NCBI RefSeq assembly: GCF_000524195.1
Contig: NW_020170538.1
Location: 1-64,000, forward strand
Direction of reading: 5' to 3'
Source: Echinococcus granulosus
Lineage: Eukaryota; Platyhelminthes; Cestoda; Cyclophyllidea; Taeniidae
Length of the DNA stretch: 64,000 nt
A program made the translations under genes and the position numbers. The notes beneath the pieces were generated by a model that saw only the letters and a program-made list of their open reading frames with translations, was not told where the DNA came from and ran no database searches. This document shows, piece after piece, positions 12,446 to 25,832 of this stretch; positions within the stretch are counted from its first letter, which is position 1; each line of letters starts with the position of its first letter.

Positions 12446-13777
12446 CTTTCTTTTGGACCAAAGCTAGAGCAAGCTCGTGATGGTAGACGCATACACTCAC
12501 CTTGTTATTCGGAAACTTGTTAGTGGAGAGTAAAACATGGATCAGGTTCAGTGGAAATGGTGAAGCAGCTGCACGAAGACAGCTTCAAGACTGAAGGGAG
12601 GTGCGGTGATGTTCCGATGAATTAGAATAAGAGGAGGAGGAGAAGGAGGAGAGGAGGGGAGAGGAGAAAGGATAACGAATCAGCCATAAATGTTGGTAGA
12701 CGATTTAGCCCTTCATGAAGTTGGGAATGCAAGAGCACCTTCTTCGCCAGTACCAATTCTGCTGGCCAATATCTGAATGACAGCATCTGGCCTCGCATCC
12801 TAATTGTCATTTCAGGTGTTGCTTTGGTTGGGTCTGGTCTGGTCCGATCTAGTCTAGTCTGGCATGGCGTGGAGTGGAGTGGGGTGGGTGATGCTGTGTG
12901 GTTAGTCAATGACCACACAACGCAATGCGATGGTGGTGAGGTCGATGACTTGCATGTGAGTTTTCGTTTGGAAAGGCTATTTCATTTGTGAAGAGCGTGA
13001 CCCGAGTTGAAGGTGCTGCCAACAGCTGCAGATTGGAGTGTTCACCTCTCCAAAATGGCTTGTGAAGTGGTACAGGCACTGGATGTGTTGTGGGGCTTCT
13101 TCCTGCATACCAACGACATCACCACTGCTACCTGGAACAGAGTAGTTGCAAGGAGGTGGTTCGTTCTAATGGGAGACTGGGAGAAGTGAATAAGGTCCGA
13201 ACTGAGATTAGAGGGCGTCGTGATGGGAGAGAGAGAGCGAATTACGTCCATTGGTCTGGGTCACGACAAAGGAACTTGGACATCTGGAAAGATATTGCGT
13301 GTCGTAGAATGAATGAGATGCAAGCGATTGTCAGTAATTAACTGCAAATCAGTAGCGTTTGACAAGACGGTGGGTGGACAGCGGTGAACGGTTCACAACC
13401 ATCAACCCACTTGCCAAATGGCAGAATTGTCTGTGTGAGCCTGAGTGACAACAGGCGAGATAAGATGCGACAGAAGGCTGGTGCTGGGAATATGCTCAAT
13501 CGGCGACAAGTTTGGCAGACGTCAGCACGGTGATGAAGGAGCGTGGTTACTGCAGGGTTGACCGAGAGGGCAACAGACGGACAGTTTAGCGTCTGTGGTG
13601 TTGCAAATGTGCCTTGGAATGGCGACATTTCAGCGAGGGGAGTGTGGGGAACAGATGGACAGTTGGTTGCATCGCAAAACGAATTGTTTGCCACACAGAA
13701 GTGGATGAAGTAGACGGTGTGTTGTGTTGTTGACGTCTCGGTCGCGTTCAGCGTCGCTGCATTTGCAGTGGTCAAAC
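12446..13777. other. Unassigned region, possible continuation of arm B
   Basis: Both strands carry medium-length open frames here, and the minus strand at 13042-13251 and 13338-13775 reads like diverged protein sequence. If arm B continues, its partner in arm A would lie before the window. No family is recognised. A GA-rich tract (GAGGAGGAGAAGG type) lies at 12628-12670. Confidence 0.35.
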
Positions 13778-13877
13778 NNNNNNNNNNNNNNNNNNNNNNN
13801 NNNNNNNNNNNNNNNNNNNNNNNNNNNNNNNNNNNNNNNNNNNNNNNNNNNNNNNNNNNNNNNNNNNNNNNNNNNNN
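13778..13877. other. Assembly gap (100 N)
   Basis: Exactly 100 undetermined bases, a conventional scaffold gap of unknown true size. Frames that run through it are not meaningful. Confidence 0.99.
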
Positions 13878-15594
13878 TCACTTGGCTGCTAGATCGGAGC
13901 TGGATAACGACTTCCTTAAAGTTGTACTGACATCTTTATTCACCGTGATGTCAAAGTGGCGCTCAACTGCCATCCAACACTCGACCACCACGCAAATGAG
14001 TTGCCGAAGTTTGAGACATATTTCACAGATCCCGAAGCTCTCATATACGCGTCCAACGATCTGTTATATCAACCAGCATTCCAGCTGTACATTTCGAGTC
14101 CACCCATTTCCTTCAACTGGACATAAACACATCCGTCCAAGCACCCATCTATTCTTCCGTCCACCCAATAAACCATCTATCTTTTTTTCACGATTGAGGA
14201 GGTAGATATATTCACTGGTTCGTAGAATCAACCACTCACTCAGCCGAGGTCCATTTTAGTTACCATCTCATCAAAACTTCCATCCACCGTGGATGGATTT
14301 TGGAACAATCACTAAGTCCAAACATTTATTAAACAATGCAGCCGCGAAAAAGGGCAAACCAGTTCGATGCAGATGCCTTGATGTACTTACTTGTCACTTT
14401 ATTTCATCCACTCACCAAATCAACCGTCTATTGCTTCTACAGATTTTCAGTCACCGTTCCATGTGTTTATATACCGTCCACATTTTTACGGCCTAAGAAA
14501 CCAAATCTTCCATTTCACAAATCTATTTCACCTTCCAGTGGATTGACTGTATATGTAGCTAAGCTTTTGGTTAGAAAAATTTGTTGAATGACATCCGAAA
14601 ATCAGTCGCCCACCGACAAGATGACTTGAGCTAAAGGCCCGACCAGCAGACGAAACCTTCATTCTAAATCAAACAAACTATTAAATGAATGCACCAAGTG
14701 AGCAATTCGAAAGACTAGAGGACTGTCATTGCAACCAAACGTTTGGCACCATCCATCCATCCTGTATCCATCCATCCATCCATCCATCCATCCTGTATCC
14801 ATCCATCCATCCTGTATCCATCCATCCATTTATTCACACATCGCGTATGCGTCTATTCACTGCTTTTTCCTGGGTCCTAAGTACCCTTCTTTATCGTGTC
14901 TTTTCTTTCTAGATCGACTCACTCACCCTTACCAATTTCGTTAGTTCCTTAGTATATTTTTCGAATCTACTAATACATTCCAATCATCGGACTACATATC
15001 CTCTTTGTATTTTAGATCTAATCTGTGAATCCTTTGCCTCTTCATCCAAACTCTGGTAATCCATTATGAATCCGCTCCATAACAAAGCCTTTTCCTTTTA
15101 AATGCACAGAACTGGATAAATGAGAGAGGAGATTAAGGCGAGGAGTTGGAATCCTGCAGCTACTGCTCTGTTTCTGTATCCATCCGCCCTTATTGCAAAT
15201 CATCCACTGATCTCGACTTCATCATTAACACACTCATCAACCTATCCGTTCCGGCTTCATCCATCTGTCATTGAATCCATCCCTCCGTTCACGGTCAAGA
15301 AGCTCTCACAGTTCTACATTTTCAGCCTTCGTGTTTTTAATACGCAGAAGTAGGGCAGTGGGGGAAAAGCAGCTGATGTGAAGTGCTTAGAAAAGCACAC
15401 GTACACATAAACGAGGGGAGAAGGAAGGAGAGAGACGGAGAAACAAGATGGAGGGAGGGGAAATAGTACTTCCTGGACAAATTCTGTGCACATTTGACAA
15501 TTGTAGAAATGCAACTGATAGAGAGGGGACAGGCCGGGGACGTGGAGGCGAGTCTGTAAAAATACACACACGAGGATCAGCTGAGCTACGCTGT
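13878..15594. other. Intergenic DNA downstream of WAPL
   Basis: No gene recognised. The region is rich in scattered TCCA and CATCC words. It must contain the WAPL 3' untranslated region (minus strand), but I see no clear minus-strand AATAAA close to the stop codon. Confidence 0.5.
14747..14832. repeat. (TCCA)n minisatellite with CCTGTATCCATC units
   Basis: Tandem TCCA tetranucleotides are interrupted by TCCTGTA, giving units such as CATCCTGTATCCATCCATC. The same compound unit recurs at 34355-34475 and 51300-51935. Confidence 0.9.
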
Positions 15595-18500
15595 TCAGGA
15601 GTCGTGTCGGGCGCGCAGCGCCGACCGAGTAACCGGAGGGGTGGGTCCAGGTCGCGAAATCGTCGGCGATTTCGACGTGGACGGCTGTTGGGGCTGATCC
15701 TGCGCCTCGAGAGTACGCACGATGCGCAGGATGGACTCTGAGCCGGCTGTTTCGACACCGCGCGCGAGGGAGAGGAATGAGAGGAGTTTGGCTAGCATAA
15801 TGGCTAGTGGACGGAATTTTCCAGGTTCAGGGAGACGTGAGCGGATGCGCTCAGCATACCGAGGACTGGATTGTAGGATGCAACCGAGGAGAAGAGCTAT
15901 AGGGAGAGAAAAGAGAAGAAAAATATAGACTTGTGGGGATGTATGCATGCCCACGCGCTGGATGTCCTCGCTCAAGGCAGCCGATCTAATCGAAGCGCTC
16001 GAGACGAGGAGACGGCCGCGTAGAGCTGAACGATCGGCAACAGCCGAACGCATGAGCATGCTTAATTTGGTTGGTTCTTAATCAATGTCTGACAAAATTT
16101 AATGCTTATGTATGGATTAGCTGTGGTCTAGTCGCAGGTGGTCACATTTGGCCATGCACATCTGCATGCAAATCAATGGTGTTCCAAGCCTGTTTCGTAA
16201 GCACCATTGGCTTTCCTTACTGTGGTTAAGCGCTCGCGGCATACAAGGTGAACGGAGAATTCATTCACCCGGACGTTTGTCCATCTCAGATCCGTCTGAC
16301 CGACCGTCCTCGATTCATAGATCCAGCCATTCATTCACGTAATCGTCTGTTAATCGGTCCAAGCAACCAACCAGCCAATTAACCGCCTACCCATACGGCC
16401 AATCCCCTTTCAGCCAGTTATACATCCATCCATCAAGATACTGATCAAATTATCTAACTTTCTGATTGAAGAATGCAATCCAATTCATCCATTTATCCTT
16501 TGAACTATTTAGTCATTCACTCAGCCTTCCCTAGATTCATCAGTTCCACCTATCTTTATTCCAACAGTCAAGAGGCCAAACAATTTGCCCAAAGCCCTGG
16601 TGGAAGTACGAAACTGAAGGATGAGTCTACTTTAAGATGTCAGAACATTCAATCACTAATCCATTCCTTAAGGTCATCGTCAACCATCCATACCACCTGT
16701 CATCCTCCCCATTCGGCAGTCTATTTAACTATCCATGCGTAAGTCGAAACAACCGTCTATCCATCCATTCATTCATCGACGCACTCACTCCTCCTGCCCA
16801 ATTTATCATCCTTCCATTCATCATTCAAGAAAGTCATCCATCCATCCATCCGCACATTCATCTCCCCTTTTACTAAACCAAACAGCCATGGATAAATGCA
16901 TACATCTTATCAGCTGGCTATTGAAACACCGACCGACCAACTGGAGTGAAGACTCCAAAACTGGAAGAGAACCAACACAAGTACAAAGAAAATTGGCATA
17001 CCGGCATAGGCCGCAACCACGGAGTCTTCCATATGCTGATTGGCAGAGGACATGCGTTCCTTCAACTTCTCTTGTTCCTCTTGCGTCTCCGCAACAAATT
17101 CCACATCAGCTCCTCCACACAACTCGTCGTCCTCATCATACTCATCTTCTTCTTCACTTCCTTTTAAGGGAAGAACAAATAACTGGTGAAATCAGCTCGT
17201 TAAAATTGAGGAACAAAAAAGTGGAAAACGACATCTCTCACCATCACTACCCTCGTCCTCGTCACTGCACATCTCATCCTCATCTTCCTCTTCCTCGTCT
17301 TCTTCATCCTCCTCCTCTTCATCTTCAGAACTCATTCCTCCATCGAGTCTGGCTCTCTTCTCACCACCTCCACGTCGCAACAGGGTTTGACGACGTCGTC
17401 TTCGTTTTGCACGCATTCGTGAGCGCTTCAAGGACTCTGAAAATACAGTTGATAGCTAGGAAACGCAGTCTATTTTCAGACAATCAAACCACCACTCACT
17501 TGAAGATCGGGAAGCAGCACCGGGTATTGAGGAGTCAGTGCTTCCTCCCCTACCACAACCATGCCTATTTCCACCAACAAGACGCCACTTCAGTCCCGCT
17601 TCTTCAATCGTCTCTGTTGCGCTGTCAGTTAATAGGGAGAGAGGTGGTTTTGGTCGCTGAAGAGCTGATGTGGTCGTCGTTGTAGAGTCAGCTTCCTCAG
17701 TCTTCTTCTCTCTTCCCTCCACCTCCTCCTCCTCCCGCTCAAACTCGTGCATGAGAGTCTTCTTCTCACGATAGAGGAAGAGCTTCACTACCTCGTCTAA
17801 TGCTGACACTGTAGGCACGCGTGGAGAGGTGGTCAAGCGCGGAGACCCACTATCGCCCTCCGTTTCGTCGTCCTCGTATCCTACATCGGCTAGACTGACA
17901 CCCTCGCCATTAGCACCACCACTACCACCACCATCGGTCGAACTCTCTGGACTGCGAACTTCCAGATGAACAACTCGAATTCGATTCTCTGGGCAGTGTT
18001 CACAAAGGTTGGCCAGGAGACAGAGGACGAGAATGAGAAGGTCAAATCGTCGGGAAGAGGGTAGACGATCTGGTAGGTGGAAGAGGCAGTCTAGAGTGGC
18101 CTCCAGCAGGTCTGGACATCCGCCCAGTCGATCGCTAGCATATTCTGAAAGTTTCATATAGACGATAATAACGTCGGAGCTTGGGAAATCACTATAAAAA
18201 TATGGAAAAAAAGCAAGGAGGACGAGCGCTTACCACTGTGCGAGACATTTACAAATAGGCGAAATATCGCAAGAAGGCAGGTTAGGAGAGTCTGCTGATC
18301 CTGTTGAAACTCCACTTCAGTAGAAGCTGCCGGTTTGACACCTTCAGTGGAGGAGGTGGGAGGTTGGTTCTGTTCCTGCTGACCAGATGTCTTCTCCTCC
18401 GACTCCTTCCACAGGAGTTCTGTCCAGGAAACGGAGGGTGGTGCATGACGTGGGAGACGGGAGGCACAGAGACGAATGCACTGGACCAATCGATCGATCA

Positions 18501-20765
18501 GAACGCGCTCCTTGTAACGCACCAGGTGGGTTTGATTGTCCGGGTTCATGTAGGTCATCTGAAGTGTGAAAAGGAGACATACAGATACAGGATCTTCATG
18601 GCTCATGGAGCGATCTGGCTAAACGACAAGAAAGCAGTCCCTAGACAAATCCTAGTTACTTAAAATGCGATGAGCTGGACACTAAACCGCCCTTTCCCCC
18701 CTTAATACTGTTTAAACAAACACGAAGACTGATGTAGTGCTTCGTAGAAGCTAATGAACCACTCTAATACCTCCAAGACAGAATTCGATTCGAAAGCTGC
18801 TACGATAGGTAAGTAGGACTTCAACTCTTTGCATATGCAGAGCCTTCACAAATCACACTTACATTTTCCAGCATTTTCGCGTAATGTCCGACCCTTTTTA
18901 AATTGTCCAACGAGAACTCGTCCAAACCAGTGGGGTTCTTCGCAGTGGAGACAAAGAAGTTAGACCTTCCACCGGGTGCGTCGAAGGTGCAGAGGTCCTT
19001 GAGGTAGTCCACAGCATCGATTGTGGCGTCAGCCACACCATCCAGTCCCCCACCAGTACGAATGCCCGCCTTGAACCAGGGCGCGGCTCTGCGTGTGGAG
19101 AGATTCAGAATGGCTTCCAGGATCATGTCACGTGCCTGGAATGGGGAAAAAATAGCAGCGCTAGACTAATCTTCTGAGAGCTTTTTAACTGTAATGATTT
19201 AGTTACCACACTACTACTCCTACAGCCACGCGTCTACGTGCTTACAAAGAGCCCTCAATTCCAGAAAGCATTGGGGCAACATAGGTAAACCCACTCTAAA
19301 AGAAGGACAGCCACATTTTCCGCTGGTGCGATAATACGTAAAAGTGCCATGGAATCCGTGGAGACCCACAATAGAGGCAATACCAAAGTAGCAATGACCT
19401 TTGGTAACCATCCTAATACAATGATTTGTGATCCATGATGCTGATAAATGAAAAAAAATGTCTAATAAAGAAAACTTGTATGGAGGATGTGTTTGGTGAA
19501 TAACAACCTACGACCTTCAAAAGCATGGCTTTCCAAAGAAACCCGCCACCTAAAGTTGTTCACCTGACAGGGAGCGTAATTTATGCGAAGGCTACCAAAA
19601 TCGACGATATTTACTGATACACTAATTGGGATAATGAATGTTCTCCACGTTCACGGTCTACGAGTGATTCCAAAGCACTGAAAGACTCGTGAAGACCGAA
19701 GCAGAAAAGTGACCATAGGGAGCGCCTTTTCAATATTCCGGAATTCAATTGCCAATTTAGCAGTGTGGCATGGAGCTCTGCTGGTACCGTCCAACCCATT
19801 CCTACGCTCACCCTTCCCCCAGCCCTTCTCCACGTCGATGACAAAGTGCCTTCCAATCCCTGTAGAGATCACTTACCCTTGACTGCTGCAGTGGTGTTAG
19901 CACTTCGACATTAGTCCAACACATAACACATTTTACTGGTAAATCAAATGCTTGCCACCCTTGAATCAATGCATCCATCTGCGATGCATCTATTTGACTG
20001 CAACACCTTGGGTGAAAGAGCCACCATAACTGGTAACACAACAAAGTGTACTGGCGAGTGACTGAGGAAAGGAGAGATGAGCAAATGGAAGAATGGGAGC
20101 ATCTGGGAGGGATGGATGAATGGATGGAGGTAAGTGTAGACGAATAGATCAAATTTTAATGCACTCAAGGGTCCAATTCAACTGGGATGAACACGCGATT
20201 TCGTGAACAGATTACCACTAGATAATACATAAGCAGATAGTTGGACGGATGCGTGAGTGGATGGGAAAGTGAGAGAGTAAAGGAATGGGTGAATGTGTCC
20301 AAAATAAATCCCTACTTAAGTGAAGCCAAAATGTCCAGGATGGGTGAGTTCGTAGACATATGGCCACATGCACCACAACAACACCCTCACAAACAGCTCT
20401 GACACATCACCAACCCACCGTCAATTGTCGATTCATCCGCAAATGCCTGGCGTTCAGAGACACCGTGGTCGAGGAGGAGAACAGAGACGCAACCCCAAGA
20501 TTTTTGCGCACAAATAGTGCCGCCATTCCAGCCGCCGTACTGTTGCTGCCACTACTACTGTTGCACACTGCCTTTGTCGCAGTGTCCGACGACTTTCGTC
20601 CACGCTTCTGTTGGTGTGCGGCTACCGCCTCCAGCAACTGTTGAACCCGGCAGCGTATTTGATTAGCCTCCTTGTTAAGACGCCCCTGTCGAGAAGCCGC
20701 ACCGATGCTGTATTTCGATGGCATGCTAGCCGAATCCGTAGCCAGTGTGGCATTTTCTGTCATGG
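15595..20765 (-). CDS. WAPL: Wings apart-like protein (WAPL), C-terminal part of gene
   Basis: WAPL binds cohesin and opens its DNA exit gate, releasing cohesin from chromatin. Seven minus-strand exons were joined, all with compatible GT/AG phases: 20419-20765, 18863-19135, 18234-18558, 17500-18144, 17242-17436, 17002-17160 and 15595-15896 (stop). They encode at least 747 residues covering the conserved C-terminal helical WAPL domain. Family landmarks are in the right order: RLNKEANQI; APWFK with LGGLD-like GGGLDGV; NPDNQTHLVRYK; LEATLDCLFHLPDRLP; HMEDSVVAAY; and ALLLGCILQSS near the end. Between the last landmarks are flatworm-specific low-complexity insertions, including a very acidic tract in exon 17242-17436. 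The N-terminal half is missing: the first exon here needs an upstream exon ending in phase 1, and 25756-25832 is the best candidate. The 1.1 kb last intron is full of TCCA words. Identity is secure; gene extent is not. Confidence 0.93.
16415..16870. repeat. Diffuse TCCATCC-rich intronic sequence
   Basis: TCCA, CATCC and ATTCATC words occur repeatedly within the last WAPL intron (15897-17001). The repeat is far more degenerate than the array at 14747-14832 and looks like an old minisatellite. Confidence 0.6.
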
Positions 20766-23700
20766 CTGTGGGAATAAAAAGATGTGACTTAAATGACTCC
20801 TTTTGGATCCCACGCGATTCAGCTTCTGGATGGCCAAGTTACTTCTAAAAAATGTGGCAGGGAAGGGACGAAGGAGGGGCCATGGAAACGTATGGCAAAA
20901 AAAACAAACACTTTTCGACGAACGGACAAATCATGCAGAATTTCCCAGTTCCTCTCGATTTTCAATCGTCTAATATAAGCAACTATCAGAAAACGCCATG
21001 GGGGGAAGGACAAAATAACTTTTTACGAATACTCGAACATCCAGTACACTTCTACAAAATGTAGCATGGAAGGAAGATAAGTTCATGGACACTCATGCTA
21101 AAAAAACTAAACACCTTTTGACAGATGGACGAATAATGTGTAATTCCTCCGCTCCTGTAGATTCTTAATATTTTGCAAGGAAGGATCAAACAACTTCGCA
21201 AGCACCTAACTATCAAAGTTACGATCTCACACAACTGCCGCCAATTCATCACTACCCAAAACACGACAGAAGAGGAATGCCTGCTTCACCAATGGTAAGA
21301 GGGATGGGTCTAGGAGACGTGGTTAAGGGCGTAGATAGGGGGATGGGGGAGAGGCATAATGAACTCCCACTCACGCCAAACAATATCAAATTTTTCAAAT
21401 CTATAATATTCAGAGTCAAGGAGCGGGATCATGCAAACCTTCCCAGTCTCTCCCGATATTTCCAACCTTGCCATCGAGCCTTCTAGTCCTCCCTTCCGTA
21501 CAAGTGACACATGTCCCCAACATCATTGTCAAGCTCAAGTTACACCAACCACTGCTCTTACTCAAAGCACTTTCAGTGTCCCATTTGCCCTTGAGAACGG
21601 TGAATGCATTAGAGAGCGTATTCATCACTCCTGTCTGAGCGTGTCGGTGGCCAATCACACTGACCTTGCAACATAATGGACATAATGAGCTCCGCGACCC
21701 TAGCCCACTCCGCACAGAAGATAATTCCAACTTCAACGCAAAATGTGTCCACGCCTTGTCAGTGAGTACGCGTGTCTGTGCATGTGTGTGGGTGTGCCGC
21801 CAACAAGACTTCATCCCCACTGGCATGTGTACTCAATGCGGCAACCAACCGCCCGCCCTCCCGCCCTTCCTTACAGCCACCATCTATTCACCGTTCTACA
21901 AGTGGAATGATTCATTCCACCTTGGTCCTACCCATGTTGGTGTAACGGTTTCAGGTAGCCGACAGCACTCTACACGTCCACCTCATCAATAACCACCACC
22001 GCAGCGCATAAAAAAGACAATGCCACGACTACTTTCTGCCAATTTGAAGGGGTCACCAGCAAGACCAATCTGAGAGTTGAGTCCACCTCCCTCCTCCTCA
22101 CCCCTCCAGTCGTCTCAAAGGAGAAGGAACACCCGCCCCCCTTCCCCCTCCGTCACGCCTCAAACATCTCGACCGCAGCGGCTTTGCATGTGTGCCTATG
22201 TTGGTGTATACCTCTATTGGTGCATGTATGTGTGTGTGTGTGTGTGTGGAGAGGACAAATTCACCTCCATTTCCACTGGCACCTCCATCGCCCACTTCGA
22301 CCGTGCACGAAATGATCAATTCCAAGGTTAACACACTTATTTATTCATGCGACAGATGCACAACCAAGCCTACCAAACACATAATTTGACCACGTGGTGC
22401 TGGTTTGAGGTCAGAATTTGGACTCTTGAACTTTTGACCAACATCGAAGAGACGTAGCACATAAACAAGGCCTTATTGCAATCGCCTCATTTTTCAATCA
22501 AACAGCAAACGAACAAACAGGCAAAAAAAGTGAGCAAGGGACAAGGAGGCGTTAACAACAGGGGTGGGAGGAAATTCCCACACCACGGTGATACTAGTTT
22601 GGAACCACCCACACCGACTACGCCCAACACCTTCCACTCCCCCTCACCCTCACCCTCCTCCCATTCCTCCTAACCACATTCACGTCAAAGTTGATCGACC
22701 AATTCCCACTCCAAAGGTGACACAGAAGAATGTCATCCGTGGTGGGCGAACCCGAGATTCACTCCAAGCAGACTCACATCCCAACCTACCAACAACTACA
22801 TTTTGGCAATTGCTCACCTTCACCTCCCTCCCTCACACTTATTCACGTAGCCAAGACAGCATGTCACGCGACACCTTCGTCCTTTTGGTAAGCAACACAA
22901 CTGTCTGCATTGCCTCGGTTGAACGACTTACCAAATCCGACGACCGCCTTCCTACCTCCCACTGTTGCAAGAAGGCCAGATCAACTCACTCCAATTCAGC
23001 CGTCTGGCCGACACATGTCCAGTGTTCAAACCACCCACCTACCTCATCCATGTCACTACCACCACACCATGCTTCCAGGGGTGGTGAGACGAAGACACGG
23101 TTGGACACGTCGACACGCATTCTGTCATCGAAATACGTTCAACGTTACCACACTGAACATACCCACTCCACCATGACTAATGCAGGGAGGGAGGGGGGGG
23201 ATTGAGAGCATGCAACATGGCATGTGATGTCATTTCTTAGGCGAAACCAACCCATTTACCCATTCACACATCAAGGGTCGAGGTTTGGACACCACGTGGA
23301 AGCTATACACCCACCTAACAAATCAAACACACACCACCACCCTGGTCTGTAGGATATAATCAACTGCAGCATCACCTCTAGTCCGTCCACTGCAATTTGA
23401 GCCATCAAGGGGCTAGCAACGACAACGTGGGCATGCCCATGGACATAACACAAGTACGAAGGATCAGCTCTCACACAAAACACCCTCACTCATTGACAAG
23501 AGTGCCAACACAACCGAACTTCTTTGCATCGAAGACAACCAATGCTGCCGCAAGATAGAATTGAGGAAAAAAAATAGTGACTCATTGGGCAAATGCGCAC
23601 AAGAAAGTGTTTTCAGAATACCTATACGAATGGTCAAAAACAGGGCAGATGGGCGTGGCAATGAGGAAGTGAATAGGCGAATAGAGACGCACTTTGTGAC

Positions 23701-25755
23701 CCAAGTGTCCTCAGCAGGCGCAAAAAAACAAGGCTCGACTATTGGAGTCGAGGGCGAGTCGAGATTACAATGCTGTAAGATGCTATAACTAGAACTTTCG
23801 TGTTTAAATCCTGAAAGCCATTCTAGGCTCTATGAGGAATGTCAGGTTTATAACAAAAAAGCTGCTAGTAAAGTAGAACATCGAAATTTACCATCGTCGA
23901 TAAAAAAGCCGACGCGAACCGGTCTTACAAATACAGGGAGTAGCGCAGTAGTCTACATCCAGGTACTGGAGACGGTTATCCATTTAATTCCTTACTCAAA
24001 CTAGCAAAACTCGAGTCTCTCCCATAGAGGGGGGAAAAGTGATACGTAGTACGGGATCATGTGAATTCCTGTCTGTCCTCATTCCGAGACCCTAGAATGG
24101 TTGATATGGGGGGCGGTTAAGAGAGTTGCTGAGATGCAAACTCACAATATCGAAGCAATGCTAGTGTTTGCCGATAGGATAAAGGCGACCGGAAATAATT
24201 CAAGACAGTTTGCCAGGTTTGTGAGACGATGTAGACCCATTCACTTAACCGAAGAGGAATTAGCCAATTAGCAAGTACCTACGTATTTGTACTTCGCCAG
24301 GAGTTATTCATTCACTAAAGCAGTTTGACTAACTTGCCTAAACATGCTTCGAAATGCACGCCTGAAAACAAACGAGTCTGGAAAAGGCGGTGATACCTGC
24401 TAGAAGCTTAAAATGAAGGGCAGGAGGAACATTTCACAAATAGGATGAAATAGCCCAATCCAATTCGCCTCATACGTAGCACACGTGACTGGCAAATCGT
24501 AAGATCGAAATCTCGCAGTCTAAGCACACAAAACTCTCCTGTTGTTACCTTTTCAGGTGGTAATAAGCACATGGGATATTATGTTCGAAGGCTAGGCCGC
24601 CAAGATGGTGGACCTCTTTTAATTACACTACTTTCTATGGCCCCAATAGAGAGATGGACACAATTTAAACACTTATACTTCATTGAGCTGAATAAAACCC
24701 AAACGACAATCAAAGCGTTCCAGGAGGGGCTAATCAGACAACCGAAATCAGTAATTACACGTCTGTGTCAGCCATCATAGCAACAGGGTTCCAGACCTCA
24801 CATTGCAGATTTCGATGGGGTTTCCTGAAGGTAGGTCCAAAAATCGCTAACACCTCCCTAATCGAAGCAGACTTTTGAAATCTACAGATATCACCACACT
24901 CCTTCCTCTCTCTATCCCTTTTGGCACTAACCGAGCAAGCTGATCATCTTTTGGTGCACTTTTCCGATGCTAAGCCAAATGGACTGCTTTAAATAGCTCT
25001 GAATCTAGCAAATAGAGTGAATGGTAACCACGACTGGCGATAAGGCGTTACATCATGAAGGACTGAATTCGGTGAAAAGAATTGTAGCTGGCGGTTGCCA
25101 GCTTTTCGGTAAATGGTTAACTAATGATCTGACTGTCGACTGCGATGATCAGGCGCCACCGTAACACATTATTTAAAATAAATATTTAGTCCGTTGGACC
25201 AGACAATCAGTTGCTATATAGCATTTGAGGTTTAGGCTAGTTTGGTCCATCTCATACGTTATACCCTCGTTTTAATTGCTTCGGCTTAAATTTCTGAAAA
25301 AAAAATATTGTTCACTCACTGCACTATTTACCACGTCCAAATGTACTATCTCGGCAACGGTGATGGTGGTGAACAACAAAAAAGCCCCCAGAATGAACAC
25401 TTTTACGGCGAGTCTACTTATTGCACTTGTTAGTAGCATGCATATAATTGTGTTCGATTCTAAAGAGAATATTTAGTAATAATTTAAAATACGCGTCTCG
25501 CTGGATTGGATGATCCTCAGTGCTACCAGTGAATAATGAGGGATCAATTTTCCATGCTAATGGCAACTATTTTTTTACTTATTGCGGCAGTTTCCTTCCA
25601 CCGATCTTCCTCACTTTCACTGCCACGGTCTCAGGGAAAAAACCAAACACCACAATCCGCATCTTACGCCTACTTCACTGTTTTAAACAATTTGTTTGCA
25701 CCACCCTATGGCGCAACAGGTTAGCGTGAACTGATAAAGAACATGCCGCAGACAC
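20766..25755. other. Long DNA between the assigned WAPL exons and a candidate upstream exon
   Basis: If the exon at 25756-25832 is real, this is a 5 kb WAPL intron. The plus strand is C/A-rich, which produces a long but low-complexity open frame at 22564-23205 that I do not believe. A short (TG)n run lies at 22227-22248. A minus-strand frame at 23360-23471 has weak resemblance to the same WAPL segment but poorer splice phase. Nothing else is recognised. Confidence 0.45.
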
Positions 25756-25832
25756 GTGGTGCCAATAGCGAACTTATTAAAGACGGTGAGTTGTCAACCA
25801 AGTTGTCTCTGAGGTTAGTGTTAAACACAAGA
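25756..25832 (-). CDS. WAPL: Candidate upstream WAPL exon
   Basis: This 77-nt minus-strand stretch follows a pyrimidine-rich acceptor ending TATCTAG and ends before GTGTCT. Its peptide, containing LRDNLVDN then SLISSLLA, resembles the WAPL segment just N-terminal to RLNKEANQI, where relatives read SRDRLNMDLDR and LDLMIRLLE. It ends in phase 1, exactly what the exon at 20765 requires. The match is short and the donor weak, so this is a tentative call. Confidence 0.4.

Noticed and set aside
13630..14205. Frames crossing the 13778-13877 gap
   Set aside because: The middle residues are undetermined, so continuity is not evidence of coding.
16735..17685. 316-codon plus-strand open frame
   Set aside because: It is the antisense shadow of three WAPL exons plus TCCA-rich intron; the minus strand carries the conserved protein.
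22564..23205. 213-codon plus-strand open frame
   Set aside because: It is Pro/His/Thr/Ser-rich because the strand is C/A-rich, has no domain, no good start context, and lies antisense to the likely WAPL intron.
23360..23471. Minus-strand frame resembling WAPL (LEVMLQLI)
   Set aside because: Resemblance is limited to a few hydrophobic positions and the possible donors do not give the phase required by the next WAPL exon; 25756-25832 fits better.
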